A DNA stretch of 64,000 nt from Arthrobacter sp. ISL-28 (GTDB taxonomy: Bacteria > Actinomycetota > Actinomycetes > Actinomycetales > Micrococcaceae): NCBI RefSeq assembly GCF_018613875.1, contig NZ_JAGGPJ010000015.1, positions 124,001 through 188,000 on the forward strand, written 5' to 3'. Positions 29,091 through 37,611 of the stretch are shown in pieces. Position numbers and translations under genes: made by a program. The notes under the pieces were generated by a model, which worked only from the letters and a program-made list of their open reading frames with translations, ran no database searches and had not been told where the DNA came from. The stretch's first letter is position 1. Every line of letters starts with the position of its first letter.

Positions 29091-29687
29091 GGGAAACGTC
29101 CTGCGGGCCCCGCGTGCGAAAATGCTGGCACGCCATCCCCGCAGTCACTAAGCGAAGCTGATCGCCGCCTCGTAGCAACATGGGCGGCGGACTGTGCTGA
29201 ACGGGTCCTGGTCTTGTTCGAGACGGAGGCTCCGACCGGCGGTCGACCACGTGATGCCATCGCTCGTACTCGGGCGTTTGCTCAAGGTGAACTTGATGCC
29301 GCCGGTGAGATTCGGCGGCGCTTCCTTGCTGGTCGGGCGGCGCAGGCAGTGAGCTCACCCGCGGCTGTGGCGGCTGCCCGGGCTGCTGGACAAGCTTCCG
29401 GGGTCGCTCACATGGGCGCACACGCTCTTGGCGCAGCCGCCTATGCCGCGAAAGCGGCCGGGCTGGCCGCTCCGGATCAGCCCACGGCCATCTCCGAGGA
29501 GATCTCATGGCAACTCGAGCACATGAATGCTGGAGTGAGGGCGGCGCTTCAGCAGTTGCCACCACTTGGTGAGGACTCCGCGGGTCCGCTCGGTTTGGGA
29601 CTTCTCGCGTCGGGCCTTCTTGGGTCAATCATTCGGAAGATTCAGGCCGCTATGGACAATACCTCGCCACAGGAGGGTGCTCTGTAG
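29091..29687 (+). pseudogene. Imm5-like putative immunity protein, 5'-truncated
   Basis: Helical, Ala-rich protein like the Imm5 family of putative immunity proteins found near polymorphic toxins. It reads LSEADRRLVATWAADCAERV, LVLFETEAPTGGRPRDAIAR, TRAFAQGE and ARAAGQASGVAHMGAHALGA. Homologous-looking sequence continues upstream to at least 29142, yet between the stop at 29088 and TTG 29214 there is no ATG, GTG or TTG in frame, so the original start has been lost. Translation from TTG 29214 would remove the first conserved helix. No toxin gene is visible nearby. Confidence 0.5.
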
Positions 29688-30328
29688 GCGATCCGCCTCC
29701 GGGCGTTAGAGTTCACGTCGTGGACAGGCCGCGTTGCCTGCGGCGGCCAGGCTGCGCTCTACTGCTTCGTCCATGGCGAGCCTGCCGAATCGACGATGTC
29801 GCGCTCACAGTCCCACGCGTCATACTCTCCAATGGTGATCTGCTTCTAATTGCGAGTTGAGCGTCCCCGGTTGTGAGCGCATCTTCGTCGACCACGACGA
29901 GCCCAGCCGGATCGCAGATTGCCTCGCTTGGGTCGTATGCCTCGACTACCTCCGCCCCGGCGACGTAGGCTTGGCGCCGTCGCCGGTCGCAGACGCCCTC
30001 GGTGGTCCACGGGCGGCATGAGGCCGGCTACAACGTTTGCCTTACGACTATTTGAAGGAGGCTTGAACACGATGTTCACGAAGAAGGGTGCCGCGGCCGT
30101 TCTCACCAAACTCAGCGAAGCCCCCGCACAGTACCGGGAGATTGGAGAACGCCTGCATCGCATCATCCGGGAGAGCGGTGAAACTGCTCTTTCCATGGCT
30201 ACAACACGACCTCGAAGCACCCAACGATGAGAACCCGAAGCTAAGGGTTCGCCCGTAAGATACCGTCTCGCCACCGGTGCCGAACGCGCGCACAATGGAG
30301 GGTACCTATCCACCCGGAAGGAGTGCTG
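29688..30328. other. Intergenic with a possible DUF1801-like fragment
   Basis: About 640 bp. A 52-codon frame at 30072-30230 preceded by GAAGGAGG reads MFTKKGAAAVLTKLSEAPAQ and YREIGERLHRIIRESGET, which resembles the start of DUF1801-type proteins and then ends; it may be a truncated gene. Nothing else recognised. Confidence 0.3.
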
Positions 30329-30934
30329 ATGAGTGCACGGTTCGTGTACTGGATGAACGTCTCCCTCGATCTCATGATCGAGCAGCATGCTGGCGATCAC
30401 AACAACCTGAGCGGTCCCGACTGGATCCGCCTCGGCGCACCGCTGCACCGGGAGTTCAACGCCCGAGCCCGCGCGATGTCGGCGATGGTCGAGGGTCGTG
30501 TGATCTACGAGATGATGGACCCCTTCTGGCCGGATGCTCGTGGCGACGGATCGCTTCCCGATTTTCTACGCGAGTACGCCGAGATCTGGACATCGATGCC
30601 TAAGATGCTGGTGTCGCACACACGCACGCTTACACCGGAGCTGGCATCCCACAACACGCGCATCATCGGCGGGGACGACGCGATCGACCAGCTGGCTGCG
30701 CTGCGACAGGATGCGGAAGGCGACATCGCCGTAGGCGGCGCCACGCTCGCCACGCAGCTGCTGCGCGCGGGCTTACTCGATGAACTAATGCTGTTCACGC
30801 ATCCCGTCATCTTGGGCTCGGGACGACGGCTCTTCGATGATCCGCGCCCTCGCGTCAACCTCGACCTGATCGAGGAGCAGACATACGATCAAGGCGTCAC
30901 GCTTCACCGCTACGCTGTGCGCGGCGTGGTCTGA
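30329..30934 (+). CDS. Dihydrofolate reductase family protein (RibD C-terminal-like), 4
   Basis: 201-aa DHFR/RibD-C-like reductase on the opposite strand to the other three in island A. RFVYWMNVSLDLMIEQHAG is the start motif, MVEGRVIYEMMDPFW the nucleotide helix, and DIAVGGATLATQLLRAGLLD with FTHPVILGSGRRLFDDPRP the C-terminal half. ATG 30329 has GGAAGGAG upstream, better placed than the in-frame 30323. Substrate unknown. Confidence 0.85.
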   Translation: MSARFVYWMNVSLDLMIEQHAGDHNNLSGPDWIRLGAPLHREFNARARAMSAMVEGRVIYEMMDPFWPDARGDGSLPDFLREYAEIWTSMPKMLVSHTRTLTPELASHNTRIIGGDDAIDQLAALRQDAEGDIAVGGATLATQLLRAGLLDELMLFTHPVILGSGRRLFDDPRPRVNLDLIEEQTYDQGVTLHRYAVRGVV

Positions 30935-31140
30935 TCAGCACGACCCGTAGAGGATGCTCAAACGGGACAGCAGAGAGCCGTTATAGAGCCGGATCGCAGG
31001 CACATCATCGTCGTTCAGGCGCGTGCACAAGTTTTCGCTCATCCTTGTCGCGGAACAGCCCCTTCCTGCGGGATGCTGGCGCCCGGGGCCCTGCAGTAAC
31101 GCGACTGCGGCACCGCCGCGGCGCGTGCCATCCTTGGGGT

Positions 31141-32321
31141 ATGGCACGAACCTGGTTGTCGCTGACGGTGGAACTGCTTGGCGGTCGTGGCGAGGAGCTG
31201 TGGCCGTGGCCCGGGCGCATCTTCGCGGTCGGACCCTCGCACACCTTCATGGATCTCGCCAACGCCATCAACGATGCCTTCGCCCAAAGGAACCGCTCGC
31301 ACCTGTCAATGTTCACCCTGGCCGACGGCCGGGTAATCGACGAAGAGACGGGAGCCGAGATGGCCGGTCGATCGACGGGCCGATCATCGCACCAATCGAC
31401 ATCGCTGCTGCAAGGTCGCCGGACGCTGGAGCCGGGGGCTGAGTTTCAGTTCACGTTCGACCTCGGTGACGCCTGGACGCACCGATGAGTGGTCGGGGAG
31501 GTGAAGTTCGACCCGCTGGAGGTATTGGGTATCCGTCCTGATGCCCCCTGCCGTACTGGGGCTGGGGCAGCATCCCGGACCAGTACGGGCGCCGGTGGGC
31601 TACCGACGACGGGGAGAGCCGGGCGCCGGGGAAACCGAGCCGGCCGCACCCGATGCTGCTGCACGCGTGGCCCGCACAGGTGCAGGTGCCTGGGCTCGAC
31701 CTGTCCGAGCTGCGTGAAGCCATCGCGGCAGGAGATGCGGCTCGCTTCCTGGCAGCGGTGACAGGGCGCGACATCGATGACACTCTGCAACAGGTCGGGG
31801 CCGGCATACCGATGGCGCTGGAGCAGAGACGCCAAGAGGCTGAGTCGGTGGCAATGTCGGTCATCAACCGACTGACTTGGCGCGGCGGCGCTGGTGACCG
31901 GCTGCTGGCCGAGGACGTGCTGGCGGGTCTGGGCCGCATGCCGCTGACAGGCCGAGTGGTGCCGGTAGACCTCGACATGCTCAGCACCGTGCTGGAAGGG
32001 GATCTCGACCTGTCGACCGGTGGCTACGTCGACCTGCGCACCAGGCAGGTGTACGACGACAGCCCCACTGACCCGAGGATGGTCGGGGAGGACGCCGCCG
32101 ACGTGGAGGAGCCGGACCGTTGGCTTCGGCTCAACCGCACCGGTTCGCGGAACGGCTGGCGGGACATGGCGGCCTTCGCCGAGCGGCAGCACGATGAGGC
32201 CCTCCGAGGAGGCCTCGCTGGACCTCGAGATGGATGGCCTGGCCATCGATCAGAAGCGGGGCGGGTTAATCAGAATCTCCGCGCAGCGCGGATGGAGCTG
32301 GCCGGGCCGTTCGTCGACTAG
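31141..32321 (+). pseudogene. IS1096-passenger (pRiA4b ORF3)-like plus UPF0158-like protein, broken
   Basis: The first part (31141-31485) reads TWLSLTVELLGGRGEELWPW, SHTFMDLANAINDAFAQRNR and FQFTFDLGDAWTHR, the pRiA4b ORF3-like fold. A TGA at 31486 replaces the expected codon, after which VVGEVKFDPLEVLGIRPDAP continues in frame, and a shift near 31545 leads into PYWGWGSIPDQYGRRWATDD. The final part (VVPVDLDMLSTVLEGDLDLS, EEPDRWLRLNRTGSRNGWRD) is UPF0158-like. Two clear lesions make it a pseudogene. The fusion of the two domains may be original. Confidence 0.65.
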
Positions 32322-32460
32322 TCGCGGTCGCCCGCGGACAGTGCGCCGGAGTGTCCCGGCTACGACCGGATGGTCAAGGACTACGCGGCGGGCCGAAATC
32401 CGCGCAGGCCCAGCACTTCATGGCCGACGTCCAGGCCTAGGTCGACGTCCATATCCGACG

Positions 32461-32649
32461 GAAGAGCAGCGGCCGCAAGTACCGCAATCGAAGCATGTCA
32501 ACGTAGGTGCTTCATCAACTGCGGGTTAGTGCCCTTTCGCCCCTTCCGGCGCGCCTCTGACCTGGTGTTTTGTGCTGTCGGTGGGGTGGAGCCGAGGGCG
32601 AACCTGCGAACAGCGCGGAAAAGAGCCAATGAAGCATGCCTCAGTACGT
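32461..32649 (+). repeat. Island right-end repeat, copy 1
   Basis: About 189 bp matching 45353-45538. The last 100 bp (from GTGTTTTGTGCTGTCGG to CAGTACGT) are almost identical; the first part is more diverged with small indels. It contains two copies of GAAGCATG-N10-TGCTTC (32490-32513 and 32631-32654, the second spanning the core). Confidence 0.88.
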
Positions 32650-32654
32650 GCTTC
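32631..32654 (+). other. Island-island attachment junction (attP-like)
   Basis: GAAGCATG-N10-TGCTTC, with the 8-bp core CAGTACGT at 32642-32649. Both halves are island-derived, so this is what a circularised island would carry. At the outer ends only one half is present: TGCTTC at 10823-10828 and GAAGCATG at 45520-45527. Confidence 0.8.
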
Positions 32655-32806
32655 GGCAAATTAGCGGTTCCTGAGCTGATCGGCTCGGACACCAGAGGAT
32701 CTGGTCGCTGACTCGCTGCCATCGGCGGTCACACTAGAGTCTCGCACAAGTGCCCCGTCAGGCTTCGGCCTGGCGGGGCACTTGCTGTTTCAAGCTGATC
32801 GAGTAG
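32642..32806 (+). repeat. Island left-end repeat, copy 2
   Basis: About 165 bp nearly identical to 10817-10980, including the acnA replacement codons with stop and the terminator. Here it is not attached to an acnA gene, so it is only a relic of island B's left end. Confidence 0.9.
32748..32783 (+). terminator. Hairpin terminator, copy 2
   Basis: 16-bp stem AAGTGCCCCGTCAGGC with a TTCG loop and CTTGCTGTTT after it. Relative to copy 1 the outer stem changes from GCG/CGC to GTG/CAC together, keeping it paired. Confidence 0.75.
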
Positions 32807-33644
32807 TGGCCGGTACGTGTCTCGTCGACGCTGATCCGCCCTTTGCCATGAACTGCCTGGGGCGGGCTCACCGTCTCACGAGGGAGTAGAAGTTGGCTGA
32901 CTCCTGCGGAAGGTTTGATGGCGTCGCAGGAGGTCTGCGCGATCGTGTTGGGTTCATGCTTCTTCTCGTTCTGCTTTCGTGGATTTGCCCCGTGCGACGG
33001 GAGGATTGAGCCAGCGGAACAGCGGATCGACTTCTCGCGCGCCCGGCGCATGCCGTGCGGGGCGTGCGGTCATGGTTGGCGCGTCTATCTGGACTGGCTC
33101 GATCGATAGGAGCAGGCGAAGGAGAATTGTATTGAAATTTATATGGGTTTCAAATTAGGACAATATCGCACGTTTCTGCAGGTCAAAGCAGTTCTTAGTA
33201 CCCATCTCCGCTTAATAGTTAGTGGCCCACCAAAGTTGAGTCTAGATGTGCTCGGTGAACACCGCTGAGACTTCCCCGGCGCGAAATTCTAAGACCACCA
33301 GCGGGCCACGGCACTTGCGAGTCGCACCATCGACCTGGCGGCAGACGCCTGCTGATCTGTCTTCCTGCCCGACACATGATGGGTACAGATCACCCCCACG
33401 ATTTCCCGTAAGGGGGACCGGCCATCGCGGGGAAGGCAATCCGGCGCAGGATGCTCTGCGATGCGTCGGCGAAGGCCGCGTGGCTTGTGGGTAGGAAAAT
33501 TCTTTCCCATTGTCGGCTTACGCGCCCGGAGGGATTCTTTATACGGGATGCGGAGTCTGCAGTACGAGCCATGGCGTGCCGCTGCCAGTTGGGGCAGCGA
33601 GGCTCTCTCCGTATCGCACAAAGTATCGTTCACAAAGGAAAATC
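32807..33644. other. Long intergenic region with an AT-rich inverted repeat
   Basis: 840 bp without a recognisable gene. An AT-rich patch at about 33122-33175 stands out in this GC-rich DNA and holds TTGAAA (33132-33137) and TTTCAA (33148-33153) as an inverted repeat. The leader of the hydrolase gene begins within the last part. Confidence 0.5.
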
Positions 33645-34538
33645 TTGAAGCACAAAATTCATTTCGACCGTGACGGCCTAACCCTGGCCGGCGACCTGTT
33701 CACCCCCGATGGTTTCAACGAGGACGGGCGCTGGGCCGCGGTCATCGTGCAGGGCTCGTTCACCTCTGTGAAGGAGCAGATGCCTGACGCCTATGCGCAA
33801 AAGTTTGCCGATCAGGGCTTCGTCGCCCTCGCGTTCGATTACGCACACTACGGCGAGAGCGCCGGCGAGCCACGTCAGTTCGAGTCCCCGGCCGAGAAAC
33901 TCGCGGATCTCAGGGCCGCCGTCACCTACCTCAGCGGACAGCAGTACGTGAATGCCGTCGGCATGGTCGGCATCTGCACCTCGGCCAGCAACGGCGCTTA
34001 CCTCGCCGCAGAAGACCTGCGGATCAAGGGCTTCGCGACGATCGCCGGGTTCCTCACAAACAGAGACACGTTCACGCTCACGTACGGTGAGGACGGCATC
34101 GCCCAGCGTCTCGCAGATGCCGCTGCCGCCCGGCGCAAGTCCGAAGAAAAGGGCAAATCGACGACCATCACGGTCTACAGCGAAACCGACGAGCAGGCCG
34201 TCAATTACAACCCGACGCCCGGCGCTTATGACTACTACACCAACCCGGAACGCGGAAACGTCCCGGATTACAAAAACGAGTTCGATGTCACGTCCTGGGA
34301 CACCTGGGTCAGCCTCGACGCCCTCAGCCGCGCTCCGAAGATCACGACGCCGACAATCGTGGTGCACTCTGACGGCTCAGCATTCCCGGACCAGGCGAAG
34401 ACACTCTACGACAGCGTACAAGGCGAGAAGGAACTCGTGTGGGCTGACGGGAACCACTTCGACTACTACGACTCGCCGGAGCAAATGGACAACGCCGTCG
34501 CGAACGTGGCCCGGTTCTTCCGCACCCATCTGGTCTAA
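33645..34538 (+). CDS. Alpha/beta hydrolase (YcjY/dienelactone hydrolase-like)
   Basis: About 297-aa hydrolase. Beta strands and the oxyanion region are in WAAVIVQGSFTSVKEQM; AFDYAHYGESAGEPRQF is the typical DYxxxGxS segment; the nucleophile elbow is VGICTSASNGAYLA, where cysteine rather than serine may be the nucleophile, as in some dienelactone-hydrolase relatives; the acid and base come from VVHSDGSAFP and WADGNHFDYYD. Start TTG 33645 with AAAGGAA upstream is preferred, because the frame upstream (from 33510) shows no conservation. The MmyB-like regulator follows 42 bp downstream and may control it. Confidence 0.78.
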   Translation: MKHKIHFDRDGLTLAGDLFTPDGFNEDGRWAAVIVQGSFTSVKEQMPDAYAQKFADQGFVALAFDYAHYGESAGEPRQFESPAEKLADLRAAVTYLSGQQYVNAVGMVGICTSASNGAYLAAEDLRIKGFATIAGFLTNRDTFTLTYGEDGIAQRLADAAAARRKSEEKGKSTTITVYSETDEQAVNYNPTPGAYDYYTNPERGNVPDYKNEFDVTSWDTWVSLDALSRAPKITTPTIVVHSDGSAFPDQAKTLYDSVQGEKELVWADGNHFDYYDSPEQMDNAVANVARFFRTHLV

Positions 34539-34580
34539 GCCCTCGACACAAGCCCCAGCCAGTTCCGATTCACCACCGGT

Positions 34581-35483
34581 GTGACAATGAAAGACGTGAC
34601 CGCTAAGAACCCCCATCTGGAGGAACTGGGCCAGTTTCTAAAGGCCCGGCGCAGTGAACTCAGCCCCGCCGCACTTGGCCTGCCTCCGGGGGACCCAGGG
34701 ACGCGACGCGTCAGCGGCCTGCGACGGGAAGAAGTCGCCGCGCAGGCCGCAATCAGCCACGACTACTACAGCCGCATCGAACAGGGACGTCTTGCGCCCG
34801 CCGAACCGGTACTCAACGCCCTCGCCCGCATACTGCGCCTGACACCGGTCCAGCGCACCTACGTCGAAGGGCTCGCAAAACAAGCCGATCGACGCAGACC
34901 CCCACGCCGTCGGCCCGCCCCCGTGCGCCCGCAGATCCAGCGGCTCCTGAACCAACTGACCATGACCCCCGCTTTTGTGGTCGGAAAATACCTCGACTTC
35001 ATCGCTTGGAACCCTCTCGCCGCGGCGCTGCTCCTGGACATCGACAAAATGGCCCCGCACGAACGTAACTACGTCCGTATGCTGTTCGCCGACCCTCGAA
35101 TGAAGGACTTTTACGACGATTGGGAGGGCATGGCCCGCACGGGCGTCGCGCTACTGCGCATGCAGGCCGTCGACAATCCCAACGACCCACGGCTGGCGGA
35201 GCTGGTCGGGGAACTCTCCCTCGGCTTTCCGCTCTTCCGGCAATGGTGGGCGAGCCGACACGTCGCCAGTCAGGACTTCGGCAGTAAGACCATCCACCAC
35301 CCCGAACTCGGCGAGCTCACCTTCGACTGGGACAGCTTCCACTGGGCCGGAGACCCCGACCAACACATCACCGTCTGGTCACCGGTTCCCGGCTCCCCAA
35401 GTGAAGAAAAGCTCCGAATTCTCAGCTCGTGGATCCAACAAACTGCTACAACCCAAGGCGAAACCGCGAAACGACCCGATTAG
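34581..35483 (+). CDS. XRE/MmyB-like transcriptional regulator
   Basis: 300-aa repressor-type regulator with an N-terminal XRE helix-turn-helix (RRVSGLRREEVAAQAAISHD and YYSRIEQGRLAPAEPVLNAL, about residues 42-85) and a C-terminal MmyB ligand-binding domain (PAFVVGKYLDFIAWNPLAAA, LFADPRMKDFYDDWEGMART, HHPELGELTFDWDSFHWAGD), which binds fatty-acid-like ligands in relatives. The layout is the standard actinobacterial helix-turn-helix/MmyB arrangement at normal length. It is in line with the hydrolase upstream. Confidence 0.88.
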   Translation: MTMKDVTAKNPHLEELGQFLKARRSELSPAALGLPPGDPGTRRVSGLRREEVAAQAAISHDYYSRIEQGRLAPAEPVLNALARILRLTPVQRTYVEGLAKQADRRRPPRRRPAPVRPQIQRLLNQLTMTPAFVVGKYLDFIAWNPLAAALLLDIDKMAPHERNYVRMLFADPRMKDFYDDWEGMARTGVALLRMQAVDNPNDPRLAELVGELSLGFPLFRQWWASRHVASQDFGSKTIHHPELGELTFDWDSFHWAGDPDQHITVWSPVPGSPSEEKLRILSSWIQQTATTQGETAKRPD

Positions 35484-35590
35484 GGAAAACCCCAAGCCAT
35501 CTGCCTCAGCGCTCGACAAGAACCACGAGGAACCCCCGCTGCGGGCCCCGGGCAATACATGCGTCAACGAATGATCACAGAGCGCCGTCA

Positions 35591-35790
35591 TCAGGGGATC
35601 AAATCCACACTCCGACGGGCGAGGTCGGCGACCCGTTCGACCAGGGGAGTGAGGCGGTCGCGGCCCCTGTCGTACTCCTGCAGCCCCGTGTAGCTGCGAA
35701 CACCTCGCGCCCGGTGGCCAGCAGGCGATCACGGTTGCGGGCGGCGTCCTTGCGCAGTCTCGGCTCATCCCTGCCGTCATCCCAACAAGC
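35591..35790 (-). pseudogene. TetR-family regulator with internal deletion
   Basis: The N-terminal end reads RLRKDAARNRDRLLATGREV and FA, very close to the TetR regulator at 40186-40875 (KLRKDAARNRELLLKAGREV, FA). It is then joined directly to the C-terminal piece EYDRGRDRLTPLVERVADLA, equivalent to its YDASRDRIAPLVNEIAGRA. The helix-turn-helix and ligand core between them are deleted. The stop is at 35591. The remainder of 35484-36026 shows no other gene. Confidence 0.6.
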
Positions 35791-36026
35791 GGATGCGTCG
35801 TATCCATATTTCTGATAAACTGTAAATTCGGATGCCAAGTATCCGGTTGGTGCGGTTCGGCTGGCTGCCCTCATACGGCGCGGGTCCAGGCCTAGAAGCG
35901 GGGCGCGCGAACGGATGCCTTCCGGGGGTCCGTCTAGAACCGGGCATTCCAAATGTGTGGCAGTCAGTGTTCTGACGCCCAATGCGAAGGCGGCAGTTGT
36001 ACTGCCGATGAGAAATTGAGGGAAAT

Positions 36027-36497
36027 ATGCTGACATCTGAGCAGCGTCGCGATGCCGAATCGGCGATAACACGTTTGATCTACACCTATTGCCACCGCCT
36101 GGACGGTGCAGACCTGGCCGGTGCCGCCGCATTGTTCGAGCACGCGCGCTGGCAGCTGTCGCCTGAGGTGATTTGCCAAGGTGCCGCGGAACATCTTGCT
36201 GCTCTCGAGGTTATCCGTGTCTACGGTGACCGGCTTGGCACCCGGCATGTAGTGAGCAACCTGATCATCGATGTCGCGGAGGATGGTGCAACCGCTCGAA
36301 GTGTTTCGTACGTGGACTCGATCCAGGTGACAGAAGACTTCCCTTTGCAGCTGATCTTCCAGGGACGCTACATCGACTCGTTCGTGTTCGAAGAGGGATC
36401 GTGGCGCTTCCACGAGCGTGTTGTCGATGCTGACGGCGTCGGCGACATGCGAGCCCACCACAAGACCGCACCGGCTACCCGGGAGGAAGCCTCCTGA
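36027..36497 (+). CDS. SnoaL-like/NTF2-family protein
   Basis: 156-aa protein with the NTF2 cone fold. It starts ESAITRLIYTYCHRLDGADL and shows GTRHVVSNLIIDVAEDGATA in the central sheet and GSWRFHERVVDADGV near the end, typical of the SnoaL_4 group, which includes ring-hydroxylating beta-like subunits and small isomerases or dehydratases. ATG 36027 has GAGGG upstream at modest spacing. It precedes the AKR-MFS-SDR-CMD series on the same strand. Substrate unknown. Confidence 0.8.
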   Translation: MLTSEQRRDAESAITRLIYTYCHRLDGADLAGAAALFEHARWQLSPEVICQGAAEHLAALEVIRVYGDRLGTRHVVSNLIIDVAEDGATARSVSYVDSIQVTEDFPLQLIFQGRYIDSFVFEEGSWRFHERVVDADGVGDMRAHHKTAPATREEAS

Positions 36498-36642
36498 GCT
36501 GGGCACCAGCCATCGCGCGGTCATGCAAACCCACAAAGCGCCATTGCCGCAAGGGGGCCCAGGAGCTTCCCGAGGTGACTGGATCCTTGCCGACGGAACC
36601 TGCACTCCTTGGACGGTGAACCGATATATGGAAAGAGAAGAG

Positions 36643-37515
36643 ATGTCCTCAACAATCACGTTCAACAACGGCGTCACCATGCCTGCGATCGGCCTGGGGG
36701 TGTTCCAGACTCCTCCGGAGGAGACGGTCGCCGCAGTGCAGACCGCGCTGGAGATGGGCTATCGGCACATCGACACCGCTGCCGGCTACTTCAACGAGCG
36801 GGAGGTCGGCGAGGGCCTGCGTCGCTCCGGGATTCCGCGAGAAGAAGTCTTTATCGAGACCAAGATCTGGGTCTCCGACTACGGCTACGAAGAGACGCTG
36901 CATGCGTTCGAGAAGAGCGCCAAGAAGCTCGGTGTCGAACAGCTGGATCTGCTGCTCCTGCACCAACCGCTGACCACGAACTTCGAGCGGAACGTCCAGG
37001 CGTACAAGGCGCTGGAGAAGCTCCTGGCCGACGGAGCGGTCCGAGCCATCGGCGTGAGCAACCTCGTGCCTGCCCGACTTGATGCTCTGCTCGCGGAGAC
37101 GGATATCGTGCCTGCGGTCAACCAGATCGAGCTGCACCCGTACAACACGCGGGTCGAGTTGCGGGCGAAGCACGCCGCCCATGGCATCCTCACCCAGGCG
37201 TGGTCCCCGATTGGCGGCATCAGGAGCTACAACGGCGAGGATGCCAACCCGCTGAACGATCCCATGATCCGCGTCGTCGGAGAGGGTTACGGCAAGTCGA
37301 ACGCGCAGGTCATCCTGCGCTGGCACCTGCAGCAGGGCCGCTCCGCGATCCCTAAGTCCGTCAACCCCGCACGCATCGCCGAGAACCTCGACGTATTTGA
37401 CTTCGAGCTGACCGACGATGAGCTGGCGAGGATCGACGCTCTGAACACGGGTGACACCATCGATTTCGAAAGTCTCGACTTCGAGGCCTTCGGCTTCGTC
37501 ATCGACGAGGCCTGA
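36643..37515 (+). CDS. Aldo/keto reductase (2,5-diketo-D-gluconate reductase type)
   Basis: 290-aa NADPH-dependent carbonyl reductase. Catalytic tetrad residues lie in HIDTAAGYFNE (Asp, Tyr), ETKIW (Lys) and LLLHQP (His). AIGVSNLVPARLDAL, NQIELHPYNT and the cofactor segment AIPKSVNPARIAENLDVF are standard. ATG 36643 follows AAGAGAAGAG; the longer frame upstream to 36418 overlaps the NTF2-like gene and is rejected. First of a probable run AKR-MFS-SDR-CMD. Confidence 0.92.
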   Translation: MSSTITFNNGVTMPAIGLGVFQTPPEETVAAVQTALEMGYRHIDTAAGYFNEREVGEGLRRSGIPREEVFIETKIWVSDYGYEETLHAFEKSAKKLGVEQLDLLLLHQPLTTNFERNVQAYKALEKLLADGAVRAIGVSNLVPARLDALLAETDIVPAVNQIELHPYNTRVELRAKHAAHGILTQAWSPIGGIRSYNGEDANPLNDPMIRVVGEGYGKSNAQVILRWHLQQGRSAIPKSVNPARIAENLDVFDFELTDDELARIDALNTGDTIDFESLDFEAFGFVIDEA

Positions 37516-37611
37516 GGTCTGCCAGACCCTGGGTGGGCCGAATCCGACGGCCCGCCCAGGTCTGCTTGGTTGATCACCGTCAGTGCCGTGCAATTATCAA
37601 GAACGGAACTC

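Noticed and set aside
35599..36132. 177-codon minus-strand open frame
   Set aside because: Only its inner 70 codons resemble anything (the TetR remnant); the rest is antisense to the NTF2-like gene start and unlike any protein.
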